50,448 nucleotides of DNA, taken from Anaerovibrio sp. Lineage in GTDB: Bacteria > Bacillota > Negativicutes > Selenomonadales > Selenomonadaceae. Of the stretch, positions 26,789 through 36,727 are shown piece by piece. The notes under the pieces were generated by a model. It did no database searches. It was not told the origin of the DNA and was given only the letters and a program-made list of their open reading frames with translations. The stretch spans positions 1-50,448 of the forward strand of contig JAQUZO010000002.1 of the NCBI GenBank assembly GCA_028691285.1, in the 5' to 3' direction. Each line of letters starts with the position of its first letter. The first letter of the stretch is position 1. Both the position numbers and the translations under genes were made by a program.

Positions 26789-28453
26789 TCAGACCTCCAT
26801 AATTATCGGCAGAATCATTGGACGGCGGCGGGTACGCTCAAAAATAAAGCGGCCCAAGGCATCGCGCATGGCAGACTTCAGAGCCGCCCACTCCGTGATG
26901 CCTTCTTCCTCACAGTGGCACAGCGCATCCTCAACTCTGCACTTGACATCCTCCATCAGCTCCTCGGACTCTCTTACATACACAAAGCCCCTGGATACAA
27001 TATCCGGACCTGCCGTCACAGTGCCGCTGGACTTGTCCATCGTCACCACGATGATGATAATGCCATCCTGAGACAGCTGACGGCGATCGCGCAGGACAAT
27101 GTTGCCCACATCTCCGACACCAAGTCCGTCAACCAGCACACGGCCCGATGTAACACGCCCTGCTACATAGCCCTTCTCTCTGGTGAACTCCAAAATCTGA
27201 CCGTTCTCGCCAATGAAGATATTCTCCTTCGGCATACCCAGCTCCGCCGCCAGCTTGGCATGCTTGACCAGGTGACGGTACTCGCCGTGCACAGGAATAA
27301 AGAACTTCGGACGCACCAGATTGTGCATCAGCTTCAATTCCTCCTGGCTGGCATGGCCGGACACATGGATGCCGTTTTCGCGGCCATATACTACATTGGC
27401 ACCCAGCTTCAAGAGATTATCTATCGTGCGGGATACCAGCTTTTCATTGCCCGGAATCGGTGTAGCTGAAATAATAATCGTATCGCCCGGCACAATGCCG
27501 ACCTTGCGGTGGTCAGCCTGAGACATACGCGTCAGAGCGGACATCGGCTCGCCCTGACTGCCTGTAGTAATAATGACAATCTGGTCAGCAGGATAATTGC
27601 TGATATTGTCAATATCAATGAGCGTTCCCTCCGGGGCATTGATATAGCCCAGCTCCAGAGAAATATTCACGACATTGACCATGCTGCGTCCCAGCACGGC
27701 TACTTTTCGTCTGTAGCGCACAGCAGTATTGATAATCTGCTGGATACGATGCACATTTGAAGAAAAGGTCGCAATGATGATACGGGCACGGGCATTATGG
27801 AACGCCTTGTCAAAGGCCGCTCCCACTGTGCTCTCACTTGGCGTATGACCGGCACGCTCTGCATTGGTGCTGTCTGCCATCATCAGCAGCACACCCTTGT
27901 TGCCCAAATCTGAAAAACGGCGGAAATCCGTCATTTTGCCGTCAATCGGCGTATAATCCAGCTTGAAGTCGCCGGTGTGGATAATCGTACCCATCGGCGT
28001 ATTGATAGCCAGTCCTACCGCGTCCGGAATACTGTGGTTGACACGGATAAAGTTGACGTGGAAACAGCCAGCCTTGATAGTATCCCCCTGCATCACAGCG
28101 TGGAGATTGCCGGAGTCAACGCCATTCTCCCGCAGTCTTCCCTCCAGGATCCCCAGGGTAAGACGAGTACCATAAACAGGTACATTGATCTGCTTCAGTA
28201 CATACGGCAATGCACCTATATGATCCTCATGTCCATGGGTCAGCACAATCGCCCTGATTTTATCACGGTTTTCCAACAAATAGGAAATATCCGGGATAAC
28301 CAAATCAATACCAAGCATTTCCTCATCAGGAAACATCAGACCTGCATCAATAAGAAGAATTTCCTCGCCATACCGCACTACAGTCATATTCTTACCAATT
28401 TCGCCTAAGCCACCCAGAGGAATAATTTGTAATTTTTGTTTTTCTCTTGCCAA
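26789..28453 (-). CDS. rnj: Ribonuclease J
   Basis: IPLGGLGEIGKNMTVVRYG, LTHGHEDHIGALPYVL, NVHRIQQII, VSGHASQEELKLM, PVHGEYRHL. TTG start preceded by GGAGGT. Confidence 0.95.
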   Translation of the reverse strand: MAREKQKLQIIPLGGLGEIGKNMTVVRYGEEILLIDAGLMFPDEEMLGIDLVIPDISYLLENRDKIRAIVLTHGHEDHIGALPYVLKQINVPVYGTRLTLGILEGRLRENGVDSGNLHAVMQGDTIKAGCFHVNFIRVNHSIPDAVGLAINTPMGTIIHTGDFKLDYTPIDGKMTDFRRFSDLGNKGVLLMMADSTNAERAGHTPSESTVGAAFDKAFHNARARIIIATFSSNVHRIQQIINTAVRYRRKVAVLGRSMVNVVNISLELGYINAPEGTLIDIDNISNYPADQIVIITTGSQGEPMSALTRMSQADHRKVGIVPGDTIIISATPIPGNEKLVSRTIDNLLKLGANVVYGRENGIHVSGHASQEELKLMHNLVRPKFFIPVHGEYRHLVKHAKLAAELGMPKENIFIGENGQILEFTREKGYVAGRVTSGRVLVDGLGVGDVGNIVLRDRRQLSQDGIIIIVVTMDKSSGTVTAGPDIVSRGFVYVRESEELMEDVKCRVEDALCHCEEEGITEWAALKSAMRDALGRFIFERTRRRPMILPIIMEV

Positions 28454-28545
28454 AAATCACACCTCCATATATTTTATTTTAATAATGATATCTAAGTCGA
28501 ACAATTCAATTTTTCAATGTATAATAAAAAACACATAACAAAACA

Positions 28546-28571
28546 CAGTGTGACCTTTGCAGAGCACACTG
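28546..28571 (-). promoter_or_regulatory. Hairpin in the RNase J mRNA leader
   Basis: CAGTGTG-CTCTGCAAAGGT-CACACTG on minus strand followed by TGTTTTGTT. Confidence 0.5.
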
Positions 28572-28618
28572 AGCATTAAAAACTTTTACCAATTGACCCG
28601 TCCTGCTCATTGGTATAC

Positions 28619-28648
28619 ATTATAACATATTCATATTTATACTGTAAA
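28619..28648 (-). promoter_or_regulatory. Promoter for the RNase J gene
   Basis: TTTACA - 18 nt - TATAAT on minus strand, ~165 nt upstream of the start codon. Confidence 0.7.
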
Positions 28649-28711
28649 GTGGCAGAAGCATGGTAATTGAGCTTTCCGCAAAATACCTGCCTGAATGAAT
28701 TTCTGCATGAG

Positions 28712-28741
28712 AAAAGCCGGATGAAAGATTATTCATCCGGC
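28712..28741 (-). terminator. Terminator of the ilv-leu operon
   Basis: Perfect GCCGGATGAA-TAATCT-TTCATCCGGC stem followed by TTTT on minus strand. Confidence 0.85.
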
Positions 28742-28832
28742 CTCAGGATCACAATCCCTGACAAGGCTGCCAAAGGCTCCTGTCTGAAAAACGCCGCCGC
28801 TGCGCTGCGTGAATTGCCGCGGCAAATGTACA

Positions 28833-30503
28833 TCACTTAAAATCCACGAATTCATTGATGCGCGCGCCGCCCTTGGTCATCGGCTCCACAAAGCTGCGGT
28901 GGATATTCATGACGATGACATAAGGCCTGCGCTCTGACACCGCACGGCTGAAGGCCTCTGCAAAGCCCTTGGTGGTATCTACATTTTCCGCCTCGATGCC
29001 GAAGCTGCCTGCATAGGCTGCATAATCCATCGGATAATCCAGCTCACAGGCTATATAGCGCTCCTTGTAGTTGACCTTTTGGAGCTGACGGATCATACCC
29101 AGACTGGAGTTGTTGACGATAATGGAAATTATCGGCAGGTTCAGCCTGGCAATCGTGTAGTATTCATTGCCGGTCATTTTGATGCCGCCGTCACCTGCCA
29201 CATGGATGACGCGGCGTTCATCACCGCAGGACTCATAAGCCGCCTGTGCGCCCATCGCAGCAGGCAGTCCAAAGCCCATCGTGCCCAGTCCGCCGGAAGT
29301 GAACCAGGTGCGCGGCTCCTGTACCTTGAGATGCAGGGCACACCACATCTGGTGCTGCCCGACATCTGTCGCAAAGGCAAATTTCCGTCCGCTGACAGAC
29401 TTCGCCACACAATTCATCGCCCACGGCAGTGTCAGACGGGAAACATGATAGTCATAGGCGTACTCACAGCGCCAGCCGCGGATTTTTTTCCACCAGTCTT
29501 CCAGCTTGGAGGCAGGCTCTCTCTGCATAAGCATACGCAGAATCGTCTTCATATCCCCTGCCAGGCCGATAGAGCTGGCGATATTCTTATCAATCTCTGC
29601 CGGATCAATATCCACATGGATAAATCTTGTACCGGCTGTATATTTATCCAGGCTGCCGGTCTGACGGTCAGCGAAACGGCTGCCCAAAGAAATGACCAGA
29701 TCTGCATTGGCGACAGCGTTATTGGCTGCCTTGGTGCCGTGCATACCTGCAAATCCCAGCACATTGGGATGCTCACTGGAAACGCCGCCAATCCCCATCA
29801 GGGTAAAGACAATCGGCAGATGATAATGCTCCGCAAAAGCAGCTACATCCAGGGAAGCACCTGCATTGATGACGCCGCCTCCGGAAATGATCACCGGCTG
29901 CTTCGCCTGACAAATCACCTCAGCCGCCTCTGCGGCACAAATCTTGAAATCCGCATCCGGCTGCCCCGGCTGCTTTGCCGGCATATCATCCTCATAAAAT
30001 GGTGCCGTATTGAGAAGAATATCCCTGGGAATATCCACCAGCACAGGACCAGGACGGCCGTGGCGGGCAACCCGAAAGGCCTCCCGTACAGAAGCCGCCA
30101 GCTCCTTGGGGTCCTTGACCTTGTAATTGTGCTTGGTCACAGGCATCGTGACATCCATAATATCTATTTCCTGAAAGGAATCCCTGCCCAAAAGCCCTGT
30201 ATCCACCTGACCGGTAAAAGCCACAACAGGAATAGAGTCCATAAAAGCAGTTGCCAGTCCGGTTACCAGATTGGTTGCACCAGGACCGGAGGTAGCAATG
30301 CACACACCCGTCTTGCCTGTAGCACGGGCATAGCCGTCAGCTGCATGAGCAGCGTTTTGTTCATGGGTAGTGAGAATCTGATTGATATCCTTTGCATCAT
30401 AAAGGGCATCATACAGAGGAAGAATCATACCGCCAGGATAACCAAAAAGAGTATCCACTCCCTGCTCCTGGAGAATTTTTACGATTACCTGAGCTCCATT
30501 CAT
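28833..30503 (-). CDS. ilvB: Acetolactate synthase large subunit
   Basis: NGAQVIVKILQEQGVDTLFGYPGGMILPLYDALYD; GVCIATSGPGATNLVTGLATAFMDSIPVVAFTGQV; ThDP motif GDGGIKMTGNEYYTIARLNLPIISIIVNNSSLGM. Confidence 0.96.
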   Translation of the reverse strand: MNGAQVIVKILQEQGVDTLFGYPGGMILPLYDALYDAKDINQILTTHEQNAAHAADGYARATGKTGVCIATSGPGATNLVTGLATAFMDSIPVVAFTGQVDTGLLGRDSFQEIDIMDVTMPVTKHNYKVKDPKELAASVREAFRVARHGRPGPVLVDIPRDILLNTAPFYEDDMPAKQPGQPDADFKICAAEAAEVICQAKQPVIISGGGVINAGASLDVAAFAEHYHLPIVFTLMGIGGVSSEHPNVLGFAGMHGTKAANNAVANADLVISLGSRFADRQTGSLDKYTAGTRFIHVDIDPAEIDKNIASSIGLAGDMKTILRMLMQREPASKLEDWWKKIRGWRCEYAYDYHVSRLTLPWAMNCVAKSVSGRKFAFATDVGQHQMWCALHLKVQEPRTWFTSGGLGTMGFGLPAAMGAQAAYESCGDERRVIHVAGDGGIKMTGNEYYTIARLNLPIISIIVNNSSLGMIRQLQKVNYKERYIACELDYPMDYAAYAGSFGIEAENVDTTKGFAEAFSRAVSERRPYVIVMNIHRSFVEPMTKGGARINEFVDFK

Positions 30504-30517
30504 ATACGGCCCTCCTA

Positions 30518-31585
30518 TCAGAGATGATCTATAACCGCCTTGGTCATAGTCTGGGTATCAGCCTTCTTAAAGCCCTCATGCCACAGGTCGGCAGTACGCC
30601 AGCCATCAGCCAGAGCCTCCTCTACTGCTTTTTCCACAGCCTGTGCTGCTGCTTCCTCATTCAGGGAATAACGCAGGAGCATGGCACCAGACAAAATAGT
30701 GCCGATAGGGTTGGCTATCCCTTTGCCGGCAATATCAGGAGCAGAGCCGTGAATCGGCTCATACAGGCTGGTCAGCTCACCGATGGAAGCAGATGGCATC
30801 ATGCCAATTGAACCGCCGATGACTGCAGCCTCATCACTGAGTATATCGCCGAAAAGATTGCCGGTGACAATGACATCAAACTGGGCAGGACGCACCGCCA
30901 GCTGCATGGCACAGTTATCCACATAGAGATTATTCAGCTCCACATCAGGATAAGCCTTCGCAGTTTCCGCCACAGTGCGCCGCCACAGGCGGGAGGTTGC
31001 CAGTACATTTGCCTTGTCCACAGAAGTGACCCTGCCGCTGCGCAGGCGGGCAGTTTCAAAAGCCAGCCTGGCAATGCGCTGAACCTCCGGCACGGAATAA
31101 TTTTCCAGATCCCAGGCACGCTCAGTGCCGTTGAAATCCTCCGATTCGCATTTATCGCCAAAATAAATGCCGCCTACCAGCTCACGCACGATAACCAGGT
31201 CAACACCACTGACCAGTGCCGGCTTCAAAGGAGAATATTCAGCCAGGGTATCAGCTACCTTGACAGGACGGAGGTTGGCATACAGTCCCAGTCCCTTGCG
31301 CAGGCCCAAAATTGCCTTTTCAGGGCGCAGGGCAGGCTCGACACTGTCCCATTTGTCACCGCCTACGGCGCCAAAAAGCACACCGTCAGCAGCCTTGCAG
31401 GCCTCCAGCGTGTCCTCAGGCAAAGGCGTGCCAAACTTGTCATAGGCGGTACCGCCTGCATCCTTATATTCATATTCCAGCTCCAGGGAAAATCTCTCCG
31501 CAGTCTTTTGCAAAACTTCTACGGCAGATCCGGTAATCTCACTGCCGATGCCGTCTCCTGGAATTACCACAATCTTCTTTGCCAT
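30518..31585 (-). CDS. leuB: 3-isopropylmalate dehydrogenase
   Basis: KKIVVIPGDGIGSEIT; LFGDILSDEAAVIGGSIGMMPSASIGE; YEPIHGSAPDIAGKGIANPIGTILS. Confidence 0.97.
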   Translation of the reverse strand: MAKKIVVIPGDGIGSEITGSAVEVLQKTAERFSLELEYEYKDAGGTAYDKFGTPLPEDTLEACKAADGVLFGAVGGDKWDSVEPALRPEKAILGLRKGLGLYANLRPVKVADTLAEYSPLKPALVSGVDLVIVRELVGGIYFGDKCESEDFNGTERAWDLENYSVPEVQRIARLAFETARLRSGRVTSVDKANVLATSRLWRRTVAETAKAYPDVELNNLYVDNCAMQLAVRPAQFDVIVTGNLFGDILSDEAAVIGGSIGMMPSASIGELTSLYEPIHGSAPDIAGKGIANPIGTILSGAMLLRYSLNEEAAAQAVEKAVEEALADGWRTADLWHEGFKKADTQTMTKAVIDHL

Positions 31586-31586
31586 A

Positions 31587-32087
31587 TCAACGCTTCTCCT
31601 TAATGTAGTTTATCAAGCCTCCGGCTTTGGCAATATCCTGCACAAAGCCCGGCAACGGCTGAGCGTGGAAAACATCACCGGTAGTGAGGTTTTCAATCAT
31701 GCCGGTTGCCGTATCAACCCGCAGTTTGTCACCATGGCTGATTTTCTCTACATCAGAACCGATTTCCAGCAGCGGCAGACCGATATTGATGCCGTTGCGG
31801 TAAAAAATACGGGCGAAATCTGCTGCAATGACTACCGGCACGCCGGAGGCCTTGATGGCAACGGGAGCATGCTCACGGGAAGAGCCGCAGCCAAAATTCC
31901 TGCCGCCCACCATAACATCTCCTGCTGCCACATTAGCGGCAAAAGAAGCCTCCTGATGCTCGTCGCTGTCCTCCATGCAGTGGGCTGCCAGCTCCTTTGG
32001 CTCAAAGGAGTTAAGATAGCGGGCAGGAATAATCACATCTGTATCAATATTGTCGCCGTAGCGCCAAACCTTTCCTTCTAAGCTCAT
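31587..32087 (-). CDS. leuD: 3-isopropylmalate dehydratase small subunit
   Basis: VWRYGDNIDTDVIIPARYLN; GGRNFGCGSSREHAPVAIKASGV. Confidence 0.96.
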   Translation of the reverse strand: MSLEGKVWRYGDNIDTDVIIPARYLNSFEPKELAAHCMEDSDEHQEASFAANVAAGDVMVGGRNFGCGSSREHAPVAIKASGVPVVIAADFARIFYRNGINIGLPLLEIGSDVEKISHGDKLRVDTATGMIENLTTGDVFHAQPLPGFVQDIAKAGGLINYIKEKR

Positions 32088-32088
32088 C

Positions 32089-33357
32089 TTACTTTACCTC
32101 CTCTGGAACTGCAATACGGCCAAGAACTGCACTGGCAGCTGCCACATAAGGGCCGGCCAGATAAACCTCAGAATCCACATGCCCCATGCGGCCGCGGAAA
32201 TTGCGGTTGGTCGTGGATACTGCCTTTTCGCCCGCTGCCAGAATACCCATGTGTGCTCCCAGGCATGGCCCGCAGGTAGGCGTGCTGACAGCCGCTCCGG
32301 CGTTGATAAAGGTTTCCACATAGCCTGCCTTCATTGCCTCCAGATATACCTGCTGAGAACCCGGTATGACAATGCAGCGCACATCAGGATGTACATTGTG
32401 TCCTCTGAGGATTTCCGCAGCCTGCTGCAAATCCTCCAGACGGCCATTGGTACAGGAACCAATCACCACCTGATCGATTTTGATTTCACCGATTTCGGCA
32501 ACCGGATGGGTATTTCCCGGCAAATGCGGGAAGGCCACTACCGGTGTCAGCTGAGAGAGGTCAATCTCAACTACCCGCTCATAAACGGCATCCTCATCAG
32601 GGGCAACAGCCTCATAAGGCTGCTGTACCCTGCCCTCAACATATTCCCTGGTGATGTCATCAAACGGGAAAATGCCATTCTTGCCGCCGGCCTCAATAGC
32701 CATATTGCTGATGGTCAGACGGTCTGTCATGGTCAGCTCTGCCACGCCCTCACCGGCAAATTCAATCGCCTTGTACAGAGCGCCATCCACGCCGATCATG
32801 CCGATTAAAGTCAGAATGACATCCTTGCCACAGATATGCTTTGGCTTTTTGCCTGTCAAAACTACCTTGATGGCCTTTGGCACCTTGAACCATGCCTCAC
32901 CGGTCGCCATCGCCACGCCTAAGTCAGTCGACCCGACTCCGGTGGAAAAGCCATTGACCGCACCATAGGTACAGGTATGGGAATCTGCACCTATCGTCAG
33001 CATGCCAGGGCCGACGATGCCCTTTTCCGGCAGGATGACATGCTCAATGCCCACTCTGCCAATCTCAAAATAATTTTTGATGCTGTGCTTTTTGGCAAAT
33101 TCCCGCACGGTCTTTGCCAGCCCGGCAGCCTTAATATCCTTGTTGGGCGTAAAGTGATCAGGCACCAAAGCAATTTTTGTATTATCAAATACAGGACGGC
33201 CAATTTTCTCAAACTCCTTGATAGCAGGAGGAGCAGTCACATCATTGGCAAGAACCATATCCAGCCTGCAGAAAATCAGCTGGCCTGCGGTTACAGCGTC
33301 CAGCCCTGCATGTCTGGCCAGAATTTTTTCTGTCATATTCATTCCCATAGTATACAC
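32089..33357 (-). CDS. leuC: 3-isopropylmalate dehydratase large subunit
   Basis: [62 protein letters not shown]. Confidence 0.97.
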   Translation of the reverse strand: MYTMGMNMTEKILARHAGLDAVTAGQLIFCRLDMVLANDVTAPPAIKEFEKIGRPVFDNTKIALVPDHFTPNKDIKAAGLAKTVREFAKKHSIKNYFEIGRVGIEHVILPEKGIVGPGMLTIGADSHTCTYGAVNGFSTGVGSTDLGVAMATGEAWFKVPKAIKVVLTGKKPKHICGKDVILTLIGMIGVDGALYKAIEFAGEGVAELTMTDRLTISNMAIEAGGKNGIFPFDDITREYVEGRVQQPYEAVAPDEDAVYERVVEIDLSQLTPVVAFPHLPGNTHPVAEIGEIKIDQVVIGSCTNGRLEDLQQAAEILRGHNVHPDVRCIVIPGSQQVYLEAMKAGYVETFINAGAAVSTPTCGPCLGAHMGILAAGEKAVSTTNRNFRGRMGHVDSEVYLAGPYVAAASAVLGRIAVPEEVK

Positions 33358-33373
33358 CTCTCATTATGCCGCA

Positions 33374-33407
33374 AATAGGCTTATGCCAAATACGACATAA
33401 GCCTATT
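33374..33407 (-). promoter_or_regulatory. Perfect 12-bp stem-loop between ilvC and leuC
   Basis: AATAGGCTTATG-N10-CATAAGCCTATT; no T-tract. Confidence 0.65.
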
Positions 33408-33444
33408 CACTAACTAACTATTTACTGATACAGAATATCAGAGC

Positions 33445-34458
33445 TTAGTCCTTGGACAAATCAGCGCCGTCCTTCAGCCAGCTCATCATGCCGCGCAGAT
33501 TGGAGCCAACCTGCTCAATCTGATGCTCAGCATTCAGCTTGCGCATAGCATAGAAGTTTGGCCAGCCAACCTTGTTGTCGGTAAGGAACTTGTTGGCAAA
33601 GGTACCATCCTGGATTTCCTTCAATACCTGCTCCATTGCCTTGCGGCTAGGCTCAGCTACGACACGAGGACCGGATACATAGTCACCATACTCAGCAGTA
33701 TTGGAAATAGACTTGCGCATCTTTGCCATGCCGCCCTCATACATGAGGTCAACGATGAGCTTCATCTCATGGAAGCACTCGAAATATGCAATCTCAGGCT
33801 GATATCCGGCAGCTACCAGAGTCTCAAAACCGTTTTTGATCAGAGAGCATACACCGCCGCAGAGAACAGCCTGCTCACCGAAGAGATCAGTTTCAGTCTC
33901 CTCCTTGAAGGTAGTCTGGATGCAGCCGGAACGAGTACCGCCAATACCGCGGGCATAAGCCAGTGCCAGCTCGAAGCAGTGACCGGTAGCATCCTGATAA
34001 GCAGCAAACACATCAGGAACACCGCCGCCTTCGGTAAAGGTACGGCGTACCAGATGACCAGGCCCCTTTGGAGCAACCATGAATACATCCACATCAGCAG
34101 GAGGAATGATCTGCTGGAAATGGATATTGAAGCCATGAGCAAAAGCCAATGCGCTGCCGGACTTCAGATTTGGAGCAATCTCCTTCTTATATACCTCAGC
34201 CTGCTTTTCATCAGGAATCAAAATCATAACGATGTCGGCAGCTGCTACAGCCTCACCAACTGGCAGAACCTTCAGACCCTTGCTCTCAGCAACAGCCTTG
34301 GACTTGGAACCATTATACAGACCTACAATTACATTCAGGCCGCTCTCCTTCAAATTCAGTGCATGCGCATGACCCTGAGAACCATAGCCAATAATAGCAA
34401 CTGTCTTGTCCTTGATAACTTCCCAATTTACATCCTGGTCATAAAAGATTTTTGCCAT
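33445..34458 (-). CDS. ilvC: Ketol-acid reductoisomerase
   Basis: [63 protein letters not shown]. Confidence 0.97.
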   Translation of the reverse strand: MAKIFYDQDVNWEVIKDKTVAIIGYGSQGHAHALNLKESGLNVIVGLYNGSKSKAVAESKGLKVLPVGEAVAAADIVMILIPDEKQAEVYKKEIAPNLKSGSALAFAHGFNIHFQQIIPPADVDVFMVAPKGPGHLVRRTFTEGGGVPDVFAAYQDATGHCFELALAYARGIGGTRSGCIQTTFKEETETDLFGEQAVLCGGVCSLIKNGFETLVAAGYQPEIAYFECFHEMKLIVDLMYEGGMAKMRKSISNTAEYGDYVSGPRVVAEPSRKAMEQVLKEIQDGTFANKFLTDNKVGWPNFYAMRKLNAEHQIEQVGSNLRGMMSWLKDGADLSKD

Positions 34459-34969
34459 AATACTCTCTCTCCTCACAATGTTCTTGTATTGAGTGCTCGC
34501 CCCGTTCCAGGCCGATAAGGCCCGTCCTGATTATTTCCAGTATCCCGTACGGCTTCAGGAGACGGGTAAATGCCGTCACCTTGTCATCATCGCCGGTAAC
34601 CTCAAAAATCAGAGTCGTAGGCTGCACATCAATGACCCGAGCTCTGAAAAGCTCTGCCATCTTTAACACATCCAGTCTGTTGGTATCATCTGCACTGACC
34701 TTGATCATGGTCATGCCGCGATAAACAGCCGCACCGTCTGCCAGCCGCTGAACGGCTTCCACATCCGGCAGCTTTTCCAGCTGCTTCATCATCTGATCCA
34801 CCAGATATTCATCCCCGTGCACTACCACAGTAATGCGGGAAAACTCAGGAGACTCCGTAATACCCACAGCGAGGCTGTCAATATTGAACTCCCTGCGCGA
34901 AAACATACTTGCTACACGAACCAGCACACCAGTCTGATTCTTCACCAAAACAGATAATACATGCTTCAT
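34439..34969 (-). CDS. ilvN: Acetolactate synthase small subunit
   Basis: [54 protein letters not shown] (ACT domain). Confidence 0.95.
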   Translation of the reverse strand: MKHVLSVLVKNQTGVLVRVASMFSRREFNIDSLAVGITESPEFSRITVVVHGDEYLVDQMMKQLEKLPDVEAVQRLADGAAVYRGMTMIKVSADDTNRLDVLKMAELFRARVIDVQPTTLIFEVTGDDDKVTAFTRLLKPYGILEIIRTGLIGLERGEHSIQEHCEEREYYGKNLL

Positions 34970-35034
34970 AAAGAAAATACCTCCCATACCATCTGCTCAC
35001 GGCCACTGCAACAAGTTTTCGTTGAGCTTTGTCT

Positions 35035-35063
35035 ATTATTACTCATTAACACTAATTTGTCAA
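35035..35063 (-). promoter_or_regulatory. Promoter of the ilv-leu operon
   Basis: TTGACA - 17 nt - AATAAT on minus strand. Confidence 0.7.
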
Positions 35064-35070
35064 CCTTTGA

Positions 35071-35085
35071 TGTAAATATATTACA
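35071..35085. promoter_or_regulatory. Candidate operator: TGTAA-N5-TTACA inverted repeat upstream of the ilv-leu -35 box
   Basis: TGTAAATATATTACA read directly; lies 8 nt upstream of the -35. Confidence 0.35.
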
Positions 35086-35183
35086 CCTGTTGTTTTTGCA
35101 GAGGATATTTGTTTTCTCGCAATAAACAAATACCGTTTTAAGATAAAAAGTTTGCTCAAAAAGCGTCTTTGTCCTTTTACAGG

Positions 35184-35657
35184 TTACATATCCCAATTCA
35201 TGTAAGGATTGTGTATCAAATTGGAATTGTAGTAGCGTGAATCATGGGAAACCTCTCTGCCTGCCCATTCCGGCAGATAAAGGGGCGCATCCTCAGATGG
35301 CAGCTCCGCCTCCGCAACTATCAGTCCCTCATTGGCACCGGAAAAAACATCTATTTCCCACTGCTGACCATGCAGCTCCTCTGTATAGCGTACCTTTTCT
35401 ACCAGAGGACGCAGGCAGAGCTCATCCAAAAGCTGCCTGGCCTCTGACCGTGGTATCTCATATTCCAGCTCTGTCCGGGAAATCCCCCTGGTCCTGCCTT
35501 TAATGGTCAGAAACCCCTTTTTGCCTCTGATGCGCACCCTGACGATACGATCCGGATCCAGAGAAAGGTATCCCTGAGCTATCTCAGTGCCTCTGTCTTT
35601 AGGCTGCCACAAATCCTGCCTGACTAAAAACTTGCGTTCAATTTCCTTTGCCATCAC
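35184..35657 (-). CDS. CYTH-domain protein (triphosphate tunnel metalloenzyme family)
   Basis: MAKEIERKFLVRQDLW...VRVRIRGKKGFLTIKGRTRGISRTELEYEIP. Confidence 0.9.
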   Translation of the reverse strand: MMAKEIERKFLVRQDLWQPKDRGTEIAQGYLSLDPDRIVRVRIRGKKGFLTIKGRTRGISRTELEYEIPRSEARQLLDELCLRPLVEKVRYTEELHGQQWEIDVFSGANEGLIVAEAELPSEDAPLYLPEWAGREVSHDSRYYNSNLIHNPYMNWDM

Positions 35658-36571
35658 TGTTCACCGATAATCCTGACCTCCGGAAATAACCTGACGCCAT
35701 TTTTTGCATAGACTCTGTCCTGCACCTCTTTGATGAGATTCAGCACATCAGCCGCCGTGGCGTGGCCTGAATTGACCACGAAGCCGGCATGCTTGGTGGA
35801 AATCTGTGCGCCTCCCACCTGCAGCCCCTTCAAACCTGTTTCATCAATCAGTGTGCCGGCAAAATAGCCCTGCGGACGCTTGAAGGTACTGCCGGCACTT
35901 GGCAGCTCCAACGGCTGCTTGCTCTCTCTGCGGCTGGTAAAATCAGCAATCTTCGCCTGGATTTCTGCCTGGTCTCCCGGCTCAAGCTCCAGCGTAATTT
36001 CACAGATAGCCTGCCCGTTATGCTGAAAGACGCTGTGTCGATAGCCAAAATCCAGCTCATCCTTCTCATAGGTAATGATTTTGCCATTATGCGCGACTGC
36101 CTTGACCTGTGCCACAACACTCTGCATATCCCCGTCATAGGCGCCGGCGTTCATGAATACCGCGCCGCCGAGGCTGCCGGGGATACCGCAGGCAAACTCC
36201 AAACCTTTGAGTCCGTTCTCTGCGGCAAATTGTGTCACATGCTTCAGATAGGCACCTGCACCGGCAATGATCCGATTACCCTCGCAGTATTTGTAGCTCA
36301 TAGGAGAGTGCAGCTTGATTACAGCACCGCGGATTCCTTTGTCCAGTACCAGCACATTGGAGCCATTGCCCAAAATAGTATGTGGTATATCAAAATCTCT
36401 CAGCAGCACAAAAATCCTCGACAGCTGCTCCATATTGGAAGGGAACAGCAGATAATCTGCCGGCCCGCCGATATTAAATGTAGTATGCCTGCTCATAGGC
36501 TCATTGACAAAGAACTGGTCCTCTCCCAGCAAAGCCCGCACTTCCGCAATAAATTCCTGATTCAATGACAT
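35654..36571 (-). CDS. murB: UDP-N-acetylenolpyruvoylglucosamine reductase
   Basis: MSRHTTFNIGGPADYLLFPSN; GLKGLEFACGIPGSLGGAVFMNAGAYDGD; LPSAGSTFKRPQGYFAGTLIDETGLKG. Confidence 0.96.
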   Translation of the reverse strand: MSLNQEFIAEVRALLGEDQFFVNEPMSRHTTFNIGGPADYLLFPSNMEQLSRIFVLLRDFDIPHTILGNGSNVLVLDKGIRGAVIKLHSPMSYKYCEGNRIIAGAGAYLKHVTQFAAENGLKGLEFACGIPGSLGGAVFMNAGAYDGDMQSVVAQVKAVAHNGKIITYEKDELDFGYRHSVFQHNGQAICEITLELEPGDQAEIQAKIADFTSRRESKQPLELPSAGSTFKRPQGYFAGTLIDETGLKGLQVGGAQISTKHAGFVVNSGHATAADVLNLIKEVQDRVYAKNGVRLFPEVRIIGEQ

Positions 36572-36628
36572 CTCATCATTCCCTTATCTATTATAATTTT
36601 TATTATATGCAATATATCAGCTTTGATA

Positions 36629-36657
36629 ATTATACTAACAAATATAGCTTTTGAAAA
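36629..36657 (-). promoter_or_regulatory. Candidate murB promoter
   Basis: TTTTCA - 17 nt - TATAAT on minus strand. Confidence 0.5.
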
Positions 36658-36666
36658 GTGTATTTA

Positions 36667-36695
36667 TTGTTCGTACTGGAATTTTCATGTATAAT
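36667..36695 (+). promoter_or_regulatory. Candidate promoter for the SGNH hydrolase gene
   Basis: TTGTTC - 17 nt - TATAAT on plus strand. Confidence 0.45.
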
Positions 36696-36727
36696 GAAAA
36701 AGAATTGAATTAATGGAGTTGCACTTT

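Noticed and set aside
28814-28825. TTGCCGCGGCAA perfect palindrome just after ilvB
   Set aside because: Short and GC-rich, could occur by chance; the stronger terminator is at 28712-28741.
29079-30527. 482-aa plus-strand ORF opposite ilvB
   Set aside because: Antisense to a canonical acetolactate synthase; no domain.
34966-35196. 76-aa ORF upstream of ilvN as an attenuator leader peptide
   Set aside because: It reads through the promoter region and has no run of Leu, Val or Ile codons.
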